DNA from: Bin107 sp965221655
GTDB lineage: Bacteria > UBA8248
Direction of reading: 5' to 3'
DNA: 64,000 bases
Assembly (NCBI GenBank): GCA_965221655.1
Contig: OZ244906.1
Location: forward strand, 1,116,001-1,180,000
Position 1 is the stretch's first letter, and the number at the start of each line of letters is the position of its first letter. The notes under the pieces were generated by a model. It saw only the letters and a program-made list of their open reading frames with translations. It did not search any database and was not told the origin of the DNA. This document shows, in pieces, positions 24,895-34,319 of this stretch. The position numbers and the translations under genes were made by a program.

Positions 24895-25347
24895 CTACTT
24901 CGGGATGGCGTCGCGCTGGTCTTCTTCCATCCACTCTTCTTCGACGTAGATCGTCCGGGCGGCGTCGCGGTTCGGGCAATTCCCGTAGGTGAAGACGAGT
25001 TCGGCGTCGTCGGTCTCGCTCGGGTTGAAGAGGCCGTGAATCTCCCCCGCCGCGCAGTAGACGAACGTGCCCGTCGGCACGACGTGCTCTTCTTTCTCCT
25101 CGCCCATCCAGACGATAATCGGGCCCTTCACGATGTAGAACGTCGCGTCGCAGACGTGGTAGTGCCTCTGGTTCCGACCCTGGGGCGGAATGATGGTGCG
25201 CCCCATGGTGATGGTGCGCGTGCCCGTGGCATTGCTGTCCACGCCCCACGCGATGATGAGGGGCGGCTCGTATTTCTTGTCGACGCCGATGGCGGTGGAA
25301 TCGATGAGACACCAGCGCTGCTTCGTGGGTGCGGTCAAAGCGGACAT
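24895..25347 (-). CDS. Cupin-domain protein
   Basis: This 150-residue single cupin has beta-barrel motifs IIPPQGRNQRHYHVCDATFYIVKGPIIVWMG (His residues in RHYHV and a downstream acidic partner) and the second motif FVYCAAGEIHGLFNPS. It belongs with small-molecule-binding cupins, often regulatory or isomerase-like. ATG 25345-25347 follows AAAGGAG; a promoter candidate lies at 25405-25433. A similar small cupin occurs at 1568, and a double cupin nearby at 26484. Confidence 0.83.
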   Translation of the reverse strand: MSALTAPTKQRWCLIDSTAIGVDKKYEPPLIIAWGVDSNATGTRTITMGRTIIPPQGRNQRHYHVCDATFYIVKGPIIVWMGEEKEEHVVPTGTFVYCAAGEIHGLFNPSETDDAELVFTYGNCPNRDAARTIYVEEEWMEEDQRDAIPK

Positions 25348-25404
25348 GGAAACTCCTTTTCGTTGGAAGCGACGGCGAACATCTCGCCCTCTTGAAGATT
25401 CCGT

Positions 25405-25433
25405 AATCTAGTCGTTCGCATTCCGAATCGCAA
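25405..25433 (-). promoter_or_regulatory. Possible promoter for the cupin gene
   Basis: On the minus strand TTGCGA (25428-25433) and TAGATT (25405-25410) are separated by 17 bases, about 60 bases before the cupin start. Confidence 0.4.
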
Positions 25434-25457
25434 GGGCGGACGCAGGCGGGTGCAGCC

Positions 25458-26471
25458 TCACGCTTCGAGGAACGTCTGTACCTCGCGCAACAACTCCGCC
25501 CTGCGCTTTTCCAGCTCCATGAAGTGCGTACCCTCGCCGATGACGACGTAGCGCTTGCCCCGGCTGTTGCGCAGGGCGCGATACAGCCCCCAGGCTTCAG
25601 GGTCGGCGGAAGCGCCGTCCTGATCCCCGCGGATGAGGAGAACGGGGCACGCAATCTTGACCGCGTCGTAGAGAGGCCTGTTTCTCGCCCTGTCGTACAA
25701 GTCCAGCAGGGAGCCGTTCGCCAGCCGAAAAACAGGCGTTCGGCGCCGCGCCCCCTCGGGGTCGTAGCGCAGAAGTTGCTGAAAATACGCCCGCACCACC
25801 CTTGGCTCACGCCACCTGTGGTGCGCCTCTCCGGGAATGTGGCCCCACCATCGCTGGTGCACGTCTTTCTCGGTACACCACGACCACGCTCCCCGCCTGG
25901 CGTCGAACGCACCCGGCCTTGCGGGGTCTTCCATCCGCCTTGCGCGCACGGGGTCGTCGTAGGCGTAGTAGGGCGCGTAGAGAACGAGCCTGTGCACGCG
26001 CGCAGGGTTTTGGGCGGCATAGGCGGGCGCTGTCGTCGTCCCCCATGAGCGGCCCAGGAGGGCGACGCTGCTCACTCCTCTCTGCTCACAGACGAAATCC
26101 ACCGCCGCCTGCACGTCGCGCACGGCCACGCTGCCCGGCACGGCGGGGGGCTTTCCGCGGGGGTTGGCACACATCTCGGGCGGGCGGGTCGATTCGCCAA
26201 AACCCCGAATCGAAAGGGCAAAGACGTCGAACCCGCGCGAGGCGACGAAATCCATCCACGAATAGCCGGGAACGGGAAGGTCGTAGGCCACGGGGCCGGG
26301 CGCCATGCGTCCGTGCACCATCAGCAGCGTGGCGCGCTCCCCGAATTTCGTTTTCCCGCGGGGGCGCTTTTCGCGCAGGTGCAGCCGTATGCCGGCATCA
26401 GGTGCGTCGACGTAGTGGTCGATGCACTCCACGCCCCCCGAAGCGACGCTCGCCCGACGCACGGCGCGCAC
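25458..26471 (-). CDS. Alpha/beta-hydrolase fold protein
   Basis: In this 337-residue hydrolase the nucleophile elbow is LLGRSWGTT (Ser between two glycine-flanked residues), the oxyanion segment is LLMVHGRMAPG, and the late acid/base residues are in RGDQDGAS and EGTHFMELE. It could be an esterase, lactonase or C-C hydrolase; the sequence does not decide. The GTG start at 26469-26471 follows AGGAGA by nine bases. The stop of the double-cupin gene lies 12 bases upstream, so the two genes are expected to be co-transcribed. Confidence 0.85.
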   Translation of the reverse strand: MRAVRRASVASGGVECIDHYVDAPDAGIRLHLREKRPRGKTKFGERATLLMVHGRMAPGPVAYDLPVPGYSWMDFVASRGFDVFALSIRGFGESTRPPEMCANPRGKPPAVPGSVAVRDVQAAVDFVCEQRGVSSVALLGRSWGTTTAPAYAAQNPARVHRLVLYAPYYAYDDPVRARRMEDPARPGAFDARRGAWSWCTEKDVHQRWWGHIPGEAHHRWREPRVVRAYFQQLLRYDPEGARRRTPVFRLANGSLLDLYDRARNRPLYDAVKIACPVLLIRGDQDGASADPEAWGLYRALRNSRGKRYVVIGEGTHFMELEKRRAELLREVQTFLEA

Positions 26472-26483
26472 CCTTGCTTTCTC

Positions 26484-27425
26484 CTAATCCTTCAGGTGCG
26501 AATAGTCTCGCTGATAATCAGGTGGCAGCGCACCCCCCTGGCCCTGCACGACGTGGAGCTTGCCCCAGCCGCGGCCTGTGTTTCTGAAGCCGCGCTGCAC
26601 CCCTGCGGGCACCCAGCACATGTCCCAGGGTTCGAGCGTCTCCTGAAACGCGTTTCCGCGTTCATCGACCCAGAACATCGTCCACCGCTCCTCGAGCGGC
26701 ATGAATACTTCTTCCAGATCGGGATGATCATGGAGGGGCGCACCCGACCCCACCCGGTTTTCGTTGATAACGAAGGAGACCTGCCCCTCCGGCAGCGCGG
26801 GAGGCGGGCCGACGCCCTCGAGCTCGCCGCCCACGTGGCCCACGTAGCGCCGAATGCCCCGCACGCCCTCGGGCAGCGAGGCTTCGTGGTAGACCTGAAA
26901 ATTCATGGGGCACGCATCGTAGCGCACCACCTGGGTGCGGGGGTCGACGAAAGCGGCGTCTGCACTCTCGGCCTCCTCTCCGGCAAAAATCGGCGGGGCG
27001 TACGCGCCGTCTCCGTGGATGTAGTAGAGAAACCCATCCTCCTCACCTGAATTTTTGTAGCCCCGCATGACGCCCGGCGGCATGCGCACGGCGTCGTAGC
27101 GCCCCAGTTCCACGCTCTCGACCCCGCCGCTGTGCGGATCGCGCCAAAAGACCTCGAACGCGCCCTCCCAAACCATGAAAATCTCTTCAAAATCGTGCGC
27201 GTGGAGCGGAGCGCCGTTTCCGGGAGGGGCCATCACGATTCCGTTGGCAAACTCCCAGCCGGGGAGTGCGGCTTTCGGCTCTCCCCCGGGCGGACCGCCG
27301 ATATAGCGATAGACCGCCCGGTGGTGGCCTTGCTCGCGCGCGTCGGGCGAGGATGCCCAGTCGGGCATGATTTCCGCGAAACGCACGATGGCGGGGGGCG
27401 TGGCCCTGGAAGTATAGGGAGTCAT
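26484..27425 (-). CDS. Double-cupin protein
   Basis: This 313-residue bicupin has a first domain with GNGAPLHAHDFEEIFMVWEGAFEVFW and a second with GSGAPLHDHPDLEEVFMPLEERWTMFW; both carry the His-x-His...Glu metal pattern. Bicupins include gentisate-type and quercetin-type dioxygenases and oxalate decarboxylases; neither of those signatures is complete. The ATG at 27423-27425 follows GAGGTG. It lies between the glycolate oxidase genes and an alpha/beta hydrolase, which suggests a catabolic side branch. Confidence 0.85.
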   Translation of the reverse strand: MTPYTSRATPPAIVRFAEIMPDWASSPDAREQGHHRAVYRYIGGPPGGEPKAALPGWEFANGIVMAPPGNGAPLHAHDFEEIFMVWEGAFEVFWRDPHSGGVESVELGRYDAVRMPPGVMRGYKNSGEEDGFLYYIHGDGAYAPPIFAGEEAESADAAFVDPRTQVVRYDACPMNFQVYHEASLPEGVRGIRRYVGHVGGELEGVGPPPALPEGQVSFVINENRVGSGAPLHDHPDLEEVFMPLEERWTMFWVDERGNAFQETLEPWDMCWVPAGVQRGFRNTGRGWGKLHVVQGQGGALPPDYQRDYSHLKD

Positions 27426-27450
27426 TCTGGCGCACCTCGCAGGTTGGGGG

Positions 27451-28818
27451 TCAGGGAAGCGGCGCGTTTTGATAAAAGCCCTCCGCCCGATAGGCCTCGT
27501 CGAGCAGAACGACGGGATGCGCTACCCGCAAGTCCATGCCGCGCTCGCGGGCGCCGAAGGCAATCTGAATCTGACACCCGGGGTTGCCCGTGCAAACCAC
27601 AGGCGCGCCGGCGTCGCGGACGTGGCCCATCTTCCTGTCGAGCAGGCGCATGGAAATCTCGGTCTGTGTGAGGTTGTAGCTGCCCGCGGAGCCGCAACAC
27701 CAGTCGCTCTCCTGCAAGGGCACCGTATCGAGATTCTTGATGGCGGAGAGCACGTCGAGCGGCTCGCGGCGCACCTTAAGGGCGTGGAAAAGATGGCAGG
27801 GATGGTGGTAGGCGACCTTCTGCGGAGCGGGGTGGGCCGCCTCCCGCACGCCGATGCGCGAGAGAAAGACGGTTACGTCCACCGCCTTTTCGCTGAACGC
27901 CCGGGCGCGAAGCGCATACTGCGGATCGCCGGCCAGCAGCTCCTGGTATTCGTGGAGCATGGCCCCGCAGCCCGAGACCGCCAGCACGACGGCGTCGAAC
28001 CCGCCTGCGTCGATGGCGTCGAGGTTCTCGCGCGCCAGCGCGCGCGCCGTCTCCCTGTCGCCCGCGTGCGCCTGCAACGCGCCGCAACAGGTTTGGGCCG
28101 CGGGGAAGACGACCCGCACCCCGTTCGCCGCCAGAACGCGCACGGCGGCGCGGTTCACGTCGCCGAAAAAGGTGGACTGGATGCACCCGCCAAAGAACGC
28201 GACGCGGTGTTTTTCCGCGCCGAGGGGCGCCACCTCGGGCGGGAGGGCCTGCATCGAGGAAAGAGGCGGGGCTTCAGGCATCATGGGTTCGAGAGCGGCC
28301 AGTTTTCGGGGCAACAGCCCCAGGCGCCGCACGAGGGCTCTCAAGGGCGTGGTCTGGTAGAGCCTGGTGGCCGCACCCGCCAGGTTCAGCAGCGCCCTGT
28401 TCGGCAAAAGGCCGCGAAAGAGGAACCTTCTGAGCATCCGCACCGCCAGAGGGCGATTTCGCACCTTCTCCAGCCCCTCGCGCGCCGCCTCTATCAGCGA
28501 GCCGTAGGGCACGCCCGAGGGGCACGACGTCTCGCACGCCCGGCAGTCGAGGCAGCGGTCGAGATGCTTGATGACGGACTCGTTGGGGGCCATCTCGCCG
28601 TCGGCCACCATGCGCATGAGGTAGATTCTCCCCCGGGGGGAGTCCATCTCGTTGCCGAGCAGGGTGAAGGTCGGGCAACTCGTCGTGCAGAACCCGCAGT
28701 GGATGCACCGCTGAATCATCCGCCTGTCGGGAGCCGTCGGGCCGACAAAGGGATTCTCGTATTCGGGAAATGCCTTGGCGAAGTCCACCTTTTCTTGGGT
28801 CGCCACGGGTCCCTCCAT
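27451..28818 (-). CDS. glcF: Glycolate oxidase iron-sulfur subunit
   Basis: This 455-residue subunit transfers electrons from the flavin subunits to the respiratory chain. Two 4Fe-4S ferredoxin motifs are present, CIHCGFCTTSCPTF and CLDCRACETSCPSG. They are followed by the CCG domains of this family (QTCCGALQAHAGD and SDWCCGSAGSYN), matching heterodisulfide-reductase/GlcF architecture. The ATG at 28816-28818 overlaps the glcE stop by one base (TGATG). A GTG at 28804-28806 with GGAGGG close upstream is an equally plausible start (451 residues). It is the last of the glcD-glcE-glcF order on the minus strand. Confidence 0.92.
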   Translation of the reverse strand: MEGPVATQEKVDFAKAFPEYENPFVGPTAPDRRMIQRCIHCGFCTTSCPTFTLLGNEMDSPRGRIYLMRMVADGEMAPNESVIKHLDRCLDCRACETSCPSGVPYGSLIEAAREGLEKVRNRPLAVRMLRRFLFRGLLPNRALLNLAGAATRLYQTTPLRALVRRLGLLPRKLAALEPMMPEAPPLSSMQALPPEVAPLGAEKHRVAFFGGCIQSTFFGDVNRAAVRVLAANGVRVVFPAAQTCCGALQAHAGDRETARALARENLDAIDAGGFDAVVLAVSGCGAMLHEYQELLAGDPQYALRARAFSEKAVDVTVFLSRIGVREAAHPAPQKVAYHHPCHLFHALKVRREPLDVLSAIKNLDTVPLQESDWCCGSAGSYNLTQTEISMRLLDRKMGHVRDAGAPVVCTGNPGCQIQIAFGARERGMDLRVAHPVVLLDEAYRAEGFYQNAPLP

Positions 28819-30191
28819 CACATCCGGCCCACGAAGCGGCCGGGGCTCAAGGTGCACTTGGGGTCATATGTGCGCTTGATGCTTTGCATCACACGCAGTG
28901 CGGCGGGCGCGAGAGCATCCTCGCCCCAAAGCGGCATCTCTTCTTCCAGACCCTCCGGAGCGGCGTCCACCCGCAGGTGCACGGAGCGCGCGTTCCTTGC
29001 GTCCGCCCCCTGCCCGCACACGGAGGAAAAAGCCCGCCACGCCTCCATCGGCGAGGCTTCTCCGCCTTGCGGGGCGAGCCACGCCCGCAAGACGCCGCTG
29101 CCCGCGTGGGCGGAGAAGGCGCAGGCATATCCCCCCGCCCGGGCGGCTTCGTGCGCTGCCTCGGCGAAGAGCGGCAGTTGATCGAGGCGGCCCGACGCCC
29201 TGAGTGCGAGCACGCCGGGTGCCGAGAATGCGCCGCCGGGCGGGTCGGCCAGTGCGCGGCCCAGGTGCGCGGTCTGCGCGTCGTCGAGGCGCAACACCTC
29301 GCCGGCGCCCTGTTTCGCCAAAACGTCCTCAAAGCGGGAGAGCTGCTCCCCCAGACCCTGCTCGAAGTCCCCGAAGGAGACGGCGAGGGCCGCCGGGCCG
29401 GGCAGGACGGTTTCCGGAGCGAGGGCGGCGATGCGTGCCTCATCCACCACCTCCACCCAAATCGGCGCGAGGGGCGAGGCCATGAGCTCCCGCGCGGCCT
29501 CAAGGGCGGCCTCTACCGACCGAAAAGCCGCCACCCGCGCCCCGATGCGCTCGGGAGCCTTGTAGAGGCGAATCGCCAACTCGGTGACGACCGCCAGCGT
29601 CCCCCAGCTTCCCGAGAGGAGGCGGTTCATGTCGTAGCCGGTTACGTTCTTCACCACCAGCGCGCCGTAGGTGTGGGTAGCGCCGTCGGCCAGAGCCACC
29701 TTCATGCGCATCACGCGGTCGCGCGCACGGCCCCACCGCACCCGCATGGGACCCGACCGCTCGGCGATGATGGTTCCCCCCACCGTGGAGGCCGCCGGAT
29801 GCGGAGGGTCGAGACCCGCGGTCTGGCCCTCGGCGCGCGTGAGGGCGTCGAGGGCGTCGACGCTCATCCCCGCCTCGACCACGGCGGTTAAGTCGTCGCG
29901 CAAGAAATCCACCGCCTTTGACATGCGCTCGAGCGAGAGCGCCACGTCGTAGCGCGCGGGCGCGTAGCCCGTCCGCCTGCCCGTACCCCCTCCCCAGGGG
30001 AAGACGGCCAGCTCCGCCTCGTTTGCACGCGCGAGAACGCGGCACACGGCTTCGTGATCTGCGGGAGCCGCCACCACCTCGGGCGCCTTGCCGCCGAGCC
30101 GAAACGCATCTCTCCGCGAGTCGGAGAACAGGGCGGGGTCGCCCAGGTCCGCCTCCACCGATTGTGCGAAGGAGTCGAGCTTGAGGGCCAT
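28818..30191 (-). CDS. glcE: Glycolate oxidase FAD-binding subunit
   Basis: This is a 457-residue flavoprotein of the PCMH-type FAD family. The N-terminal FAD segment is VFPWGGGTGRRTG. AGLDPPHPAASTVGGTIIAERSG is typical of GlcE, and the C-terminus ends with KCTLSPGRFVGRM. It forms a complex with GlcD and GlcF that oxidises glycolate or D-lactate to the 2-oxo acid. ATG 30189-30191 follows AGGAG, seven bases after the glcD stop. Confidence 0.92.
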   Translation of the reverse strand: MALKLDSFAQSVEADLGDPALFSDSRRDAFRLGGKAPEVVAAPADHEAVCRVLARANEAELAVFPWGGGTGRRTGYAPARYDVALSLERMSKAVDFLRDDLTAVVEAGMSVDALDALTRAEGQTAGLDPPHPAASTVGGTIIAERSGPMRVRWGRARDRVMRMKVALADGATHTYGALVVKNVTGYDMNRLLSGSWGTLAVVTELAIRLYKAPERIGARVAAFRSVEAALEAARELMASPLAPIWVEVVDEARIAALAPETVLPGPAALAVSFGDFEQGLGEQLSRFEDVLAKQGAGEVLRLDDAQTAHLGRALADPPGGAFSAPGVLALRASGRLDQLPLFAEAAHEAARAGGYACAFSAHAGSGVLRAWLAPQGGEASPMEAWRAFSSVCGQGADARNARSVHLRVDAAPEGLEEEMPLWGEDALAPAALRVMQSIKRTYDPKCTLSPGRFVGRM

Positions 30192-30198
30192 GGCGCTC

Positions 30199-31644
30199 CT
30201 ACTTCGTCATTCCGCCGCCCATGCGGGCGACGCCCGCGCCCAGGGCGATGGGGAAAACGTTCTCCTCGTCAGGTATCAGCTTGCCGGGGTTCATCAACCC
30301 CTCCTCGTCGATGGCGTCGCGCATCCCCTCCATGATGCCGAGCGTCGCCTCGTCGAACTGATCCTTCATCTCGCGAATCTTCTCGATGCCGATGCCGTGC
30401 TCGCCCGAGAGCACGCCGCCCGCGCGAATGCAGGCGCGCAGCACCTCCGCACCGCATTCGACGGCCCGCTCGGTCTCGCCGGGCACGCCGTCGTCGAAGA
30501 GCACGTTGGGGTGGAGGCTGCCGTCGCCCGCGTGGAACACGTTGGTGATGCGCAAGTCGAAACGCGCGGCGATTTCGTCGAACTCCTCCAGCACCTGGGC
30601 CAGCTTCGAGCGCGGCACCGTGCCGTCCAGGCAATAGTAGGCGGGCGCAATCACCCCGAAGGCGCCGAACGCCTTCTTGCGCCCCAGCCACAACCCCTCG
30701 CGCTCCTCTTCGGTTTGCGCCACCCGGAACGAGGAGCAACCGTTCTTCTCGCTTATCTCTCGAATCAGCGCCTCGAGCGGAGCGATGGAGGACGGCAAGC
30801 CGTCGAGTTCGATAAGCAGGACGGCCTCTGCGTCCTGGGGATAGCCCGCCTGCACCACCGCCTCTATCGCCTCGATGGTATAGCGATCCATGAGCTCCAT
30901 CGCGGCGGGCACGGCCCCTGCGGCGATGACGTCGCTCACCGTCCGGCAGGCGTCCCCCACCCGGGAGAAGCACGCCAGCATGGTGCGCACGCTCTCGGGG
31001 TTCGGCGTAAGGCGCACGGTGAGCTCGGTGATAATGGCGAAAGTGCCCTCCGAGCCGATGAACAACCCCCGCAGGTCGAAGCCGGGCGCCTCCTCCCCGT
31101 CCGCGCCGAGGCGCACCACATCGCCCGTGGGCAGAACGACGACCATCTCCAGGATGTGGTTCGTCGTCATGCCGTACTTGAGACAATGCGCTCCGCCAGA
31201 GTTTTCCGCCGCGTTGCCGCCGATGGTGCACGCCGCCTGGCTCGAGGGGTCGGGCGCGTAGTGGAAGCCGTGCGGCAGGGTTTCGTGCGAGAGATGGAGG
31301 TTCACCACCCCGGGCTGCACGCGGGCGAGGCGGTTTTCGTAGTCGAGTTCCAGAATCCGGTTCATCCGCGTGAAGACGACGAGCACGCCGCCCGGGCGCG
31401 GCGTCGCCCCGCCCGAGAGACCCGTGCCCGCTCCCCTTGCGATGACGGGCACGCGATATTCGCGGCAGATTTCGACGACGCGCCGCACCTCCTCGGTGCT
31501 CTCGGGCAGCACCACCGCCGAGGGCACGCCCTTGTAGATGGTGAGTCCGTCGCAGTCGTAGGTGCGCAGCGCCACCGGATCGGTATGGATGAACTCCTCG
31601 CCCACGACCTCGGTCAGCCGTCGAACGAATGCGGCGTTGTCCAT
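30199..31644 (-). CDS. glcD: Glycolate oxidase catalytic subunit
   Basis: This is a 481-residue FAD-linked oxidase. The PCMH domain contains VIARGAGTGLSGGATPRPGG, CTIGGNAAENSGGAHCLKYGMTTNHIL and FIGSEGTFAIIT. The C-terminal cap ends with GGVLSGEHGIGIEKI, with FHAGDGSLHPN nearby. It is the first gene of the glcDEF operon; GAGGGGG precedes ATG 31642-31644. D-lactate dehydrogenases share these motifs, so glycolate versus D-lactate cannot be fully separated. The presence of both E and F subunits favours glycolate. Confidence 0.93.
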   Translation of the reverse strand: MDNAAFVRRLTEVVGEEFIHTDPVALRTYDCDGLTIYKGVPSAVVLPESTEEVRRVVEICREYRVPVIARGAGTGLSGGATPRPGGVLVVFTRMNRILELDYENRLARVQPGVVNLHLSHETLPHGFHYAPDPSSQAACTIGGNAAENSGGAHCLKYGMTTNHILEMVVVLPTGDVVRLGADGEEAPGFDLRGLFIGSEGTFAIITELTVRLTPNPESVRTMLACFSRVGDACRTVSDVIAAGAVPAAMELMDRYTIEAIEAVVQAGYPQDAEAVLLIELDGLPSSIAPLEALIREISEKNGCSSFRVAQTEEEREGLWLGRKKAFGAFGVIAPAYYCLDGTVPRSKLAQVLEEFDEIAARFDLRITNVFHAGDGSLHPNVLFDDGVPGETERAVECGAEVLRACIRAGGVLSGEHGIGIEKIREMKDQFDEATLGIMEGMRDAIDEEGLMNPGKLIPDEENVFPIALGAGVARMGGGMTK

Positions 31645-31706
31645 CCCGAGCCCCCTCGACGCTTCCTCAAAAGCCCGAAAACCATTAGAGTGGCGGCATT
31701 GGCGAC

Positions 31707-31712
31707 ATTATA
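31707..31712 (-). promoter_or_regulatory. Possible -10 box of the glcDEF operon
   Basis: A perfect TATAAT on the minus strand lies about 63 bases before the glcD start codon. The -35 region (TTCGAT, 17 bases away) is poor. Confidence 0.4.
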
Positions 31713-31715
31713 CCC

Positions 31716-33041
31716 ATGCTTGCGAAAAAATCGAACGGAAGGGCGAACTCCTTGACCGGATTCTCTGGCCCGCCTGCGGGCCGCGCCGCCGGGGGCGGCA
31801 TCTACTACGGATGGGTAATCGTCGGCCTCTCGTTCGCCACCATGGCCTTTCACATGTCGGCCACGTTCTCCTTCTCCCTCTTCCAGGTTCCCCTCATCGA
31901 GGAGTTCGGCTGGAGCCGGGGCGCACTGGGCGGTGCGTTCGCCCTGGCCATGAGCCTCTACGCCGTTTGCAGCCCCAAGGCGGGCGCCGTTCTGGACAAA
32001 AAGGGCCCGAGGGCGGTCATCCCCTGGGGTTCGCTCGCCATCGGCGCCGGGCTGGCGCTCGCCTTCTTCATCTCCTCGCTTTGGCACGTCTATCTCTTCA
32101 TCGGCGTGTTGCTCGGGGTGGGTCTCGCCCTGAGCGGCTTCGTTACCCACAACGCCCTCATGCCGAGGTGGTTTTTGCGAAACCGCGGCCTCGCGACGGG
32201 CATCGCCATCTCGGGCATCGGCATCGGCTCGTTCATCCTGATGCCCGCGGTCGAGCGGCTCATCGCCCTTTTCGGGTGGCGCTACGCCTATCTCATCTTC
32301 GGGGGGTCGATACTCCTCGTCATCCTGCCCCTCAAACTGCTCCTGCTCAGAAACCACCCCGAAGACGTGGGCCAGCACCTGGACGGCGCGCCTGAGGCCG
32401 CCGCACCTCCGCTGCCCGCCTCCTCGCATTCGCGCGACGTGCGCGCGGTGTTCTTAGAGGTAAAGCGGGACAAAAACTTCTGGGCGCTGATGCTCATCGT
32501 CTTCGTCATCGGCCTGAACAACAACTCCATCTGGAGCCAGCTCCAGATATACCTCATCGACGCGCAGTTCAGCAGCGCGTTCGGTGCTTTCGTCTTCGGC
32601 CTGACGGGGGCGATTCGTATTCTCGGCAGCGTGGTCATGGGCTGGGCGAGCGACTACATGGACAGAAGGCACGCCCAGTCCATCTCGATCTTTCTGGGAG
32701 GCGTGGGCGTCGTGGTGCTGCTCCTGGTGCCCTACGCGGGCGGCGGTGCCGCCGCCTTCGCGTTCGCCGCCGTCTACGGCTTCGGCGTGGGCGGCATGTC
32801 CACCTGCCACGCCGCCATGTGCGCGGACGCCTATGGAGGACGCTCGTTCGGCGCCATCATGGGTCTGCTGGAAATTTGCTTCGGCCTGGGCGGCTTCATC
32901 GGTCCGCCGATGGCGGGCTTCATGTTCGACTACACGGGCAGCTACCTTCTGCCCTTCTCCATCGTCGTAGCCGCCCAGGCAGCGGCGCTCCTCGTCTGCC
33001 TTTTCCTCTACGACACCAAACGGCGAGCACCCGCGCTGTGA
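31716..33041 (+). CDS. OFA-type MFS transporter 1 (monocarboxylate/oxalate-formate family)
   Basis: This 441-residue, 12-helix major facilitator protein has YYGWVIVGLSFATMAFHMS and FGWSRGALGGAFALAMS at the start. The two half-linking cytoplasmic segments are AGAVLDKKGPRAVIP and GWASDYMDRRHAQSI, and late TM motifs include GLLEICFGLGGFIGPPMAGFMFDYTGSY. The Tyr-Tyr-Gly-Trp start and the acid-free helices fit the OFA/MCT group that moves short carboxylates. ATG 31716 has no clear ribosome site; an in-frame TTG at 31752 has GGAAGGG nearby and may be the true start. It is divergent from glcD, consistent with glycolate uptake. The stop overlaps the next MFS gene (GTGA). Confidence 0.87.
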   Translation: MLAKKSNGRANSLTGFSGPPAGRAAGGGIYYGWVIVGLSFATMAFHMSATFSFSLFQVPLIEEFGWSRGALGGAFALAMSLYAVCSPKAGAVLDKKGPRAVIPWGSLAIGAGLALAFFISSLWHVYLFIGVLLGVGLALSGFVTHNALMPRWFLRNRGLATGIAISGIGIGSFILMPAVERLIALFGWRYAYLIFGGSILLVILPLKLLLLRNHPEDVGQHLDGAPEAAAPPLPASSHSRDVRAVFLEVKRDKNFWALMLIVFVIGLNNNSIWSQLQIYLIDAQFSSAFGAFVFGLTGAIRILGSVVMGWASDYMDRRHAQSISIFLGGVGVVVLLLVPYAGGGAAAFAFAAVYGFGVGGMSTCHAAMCADAYGGRSFGAIMGLLEICFGLGGFIGPPMAGFMFDYTGSYLLPFSIVVAAQAAALLVCLFLYDTKRRAPAL

Positions 33042-34315
33042 GGCAAAAAAGTGCCGCGCCGTCCTGGCTCTACTACGGATGGGTAATTGTCGCCACGTCT
33101 TTCATCGCCATGGCGTTTCACCAGACGGCGCGCTTTTCCTTCTCCATCTTTCAGGTTCCGCTCATCGCCGAGTTCGGCTGGGGGCGCGGCGCACTGGGCG
33201 GAGCCTACGCCCTGATGCTGGGCAGCTACGCGGTGTTCAGCCCCTTTGCGGGCAACCTCTTCGACAAAAAAGGCGCGCGCGCGATCATGCCCTGGGGGTC
33301 GGTGTTCGTGGGCACGGGTTTCGTGCTTGCCTATTTCATCAGCGAAATCTGGCACGTCTACCTCGTACCCTGCCTGTTCGTGGGGGTCGGCATGGCACTG
33401 AGCGGCTTCGCCCTGCACAGCGCCCTCATGCCCCAGTGGTTTCAGAAAAAGCGCGGCCTCGCCACGGGGCTCGCACTCTCGGGCAGCGGAACGGGCATCC
33501 TGATCTTCATACCGCTCATCGAGTGGTCCATCGCCACGCGGGGCTGGCGCCTCACGTTCCTCGTCTTCGGCCTGATCGTGCTGGCCCTGGTCGTCCCGCT
33601 GACGGCGCTTTTGCTCAGACGCGGACCCCAGGAGGTGGGGCAGAACGTGGACGGAGAACCACACCCCCCCGCCGACGCGCCCGCAAACCCTGCCCCCAAA
33701 TCGTCCAACCTCCCCTTGCTCCGGGTGTTTCGCCAGGTATACCGGGAGAAGAACTTCTGGACGCTGTTGATCGTCGTCTTCTTCATCGGGCTGAACAACA
33801 ACTCGGTGCTGAGCCAACTGCAGCTCTACCTGGTCGACGCCGAATACGCCACGGCCACGGCGGCCTTTTTCTTCGGGATGCTGGGGGCGATTCGGATGCT
33901 GGGCACCTTTCTCGTGGGCTGGGTGAGCGACTTCATCGGCAGACAGCGCGCCCAGGCGCTCTCCTCGTTCGTCTCAGTGTGCGGAATCGCGATTCTGCTC
34001 TCCATCCCCCACGCCTCCTCGAAAATACTGATGGGGTGGGCCTTCATTCTCGTCTACGGAATCGGCCTGGGCGGGATGAGCGTGTGCCACTCCTCCATGT
34101 CGGCGGATGCGTTCAGAGGCCCCTCCTTCGGGGCCACCATCGGGCTACTCGAGATTTTCTTCGGCCTGGGGGGCTTCATCGGTCCGCCGCTGGCGGGCTT
34201 CATCTTCGACTACACGGGAAGCTACATGATTCCCTTCGTGGGGATAGGGGCGGGTCTCGTGGCGTGCATCTTCATGTGCCTGTTCGTCTACGAACCACCG
34301 CGCACGCGCATCTGA
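33038..34315 (+). CDS. OFA-type MFS transporter 2, tandem paralog
   Basis: This 425-residue protein is closely parallel to the preceding one: YYGWVIVATSFIAMAFHQTARFSF, FGWGRGALGGAYALMLGS, LFDKKGARAIMPWGS, VYREKNFWTLLIVVFFIGLNNNSVLSQLQLYLVDA and GLLEIFFGLGGFIGPPLAGFIFDYTGSYM. The shared NFW-L-IVVF-IGLNNNS block across the middle loop supports a tandem duplication. GTG 33038 overlaps the upstream stop, with only a weak ribosome site, so expression probably depends on coupling. It is convergent with the maleylpyruvate-isomerase-like gene. Confidence 0.87.
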   Translation: MRQKSAAPSWLYYGWVIVATSFIAMAFHQTARFSFSIFQVPLIAEFGWGRGALGGAYALMLGSYAVFSPFAGNLFDKKGARAIMPWGSVFVGTGFVLAYFISEIWHVYLVPCLFVGVGMALSGFALHSALMPQWFQKKRGLATGLALSGSGTGILIFIPLIEWSIATRGWRLTFLVFGLIVLALVVPLTALLLRRGPQEVGQNVDGEPHPPADAPANPAPKSSNLPLLRVFRQVYREKNFWTLLIVVFFIGLNNNSVLSQLQLYLVDAEYATATAAFFFGMLGAIRMLGTFLVGWVSDFIGRQRAQALSSFVSVCGIAILLSIPHASSKILMGWAFILVYGIGLGGMSVCHSSMSADAFRGPSFGATIGLLEIFFGLGGFIGPPLAGFIFDYTGSYMIPFVGIGAGLVACIFMCLFVYEPPRTRI

Positions 34316-34319
34316 AGAA

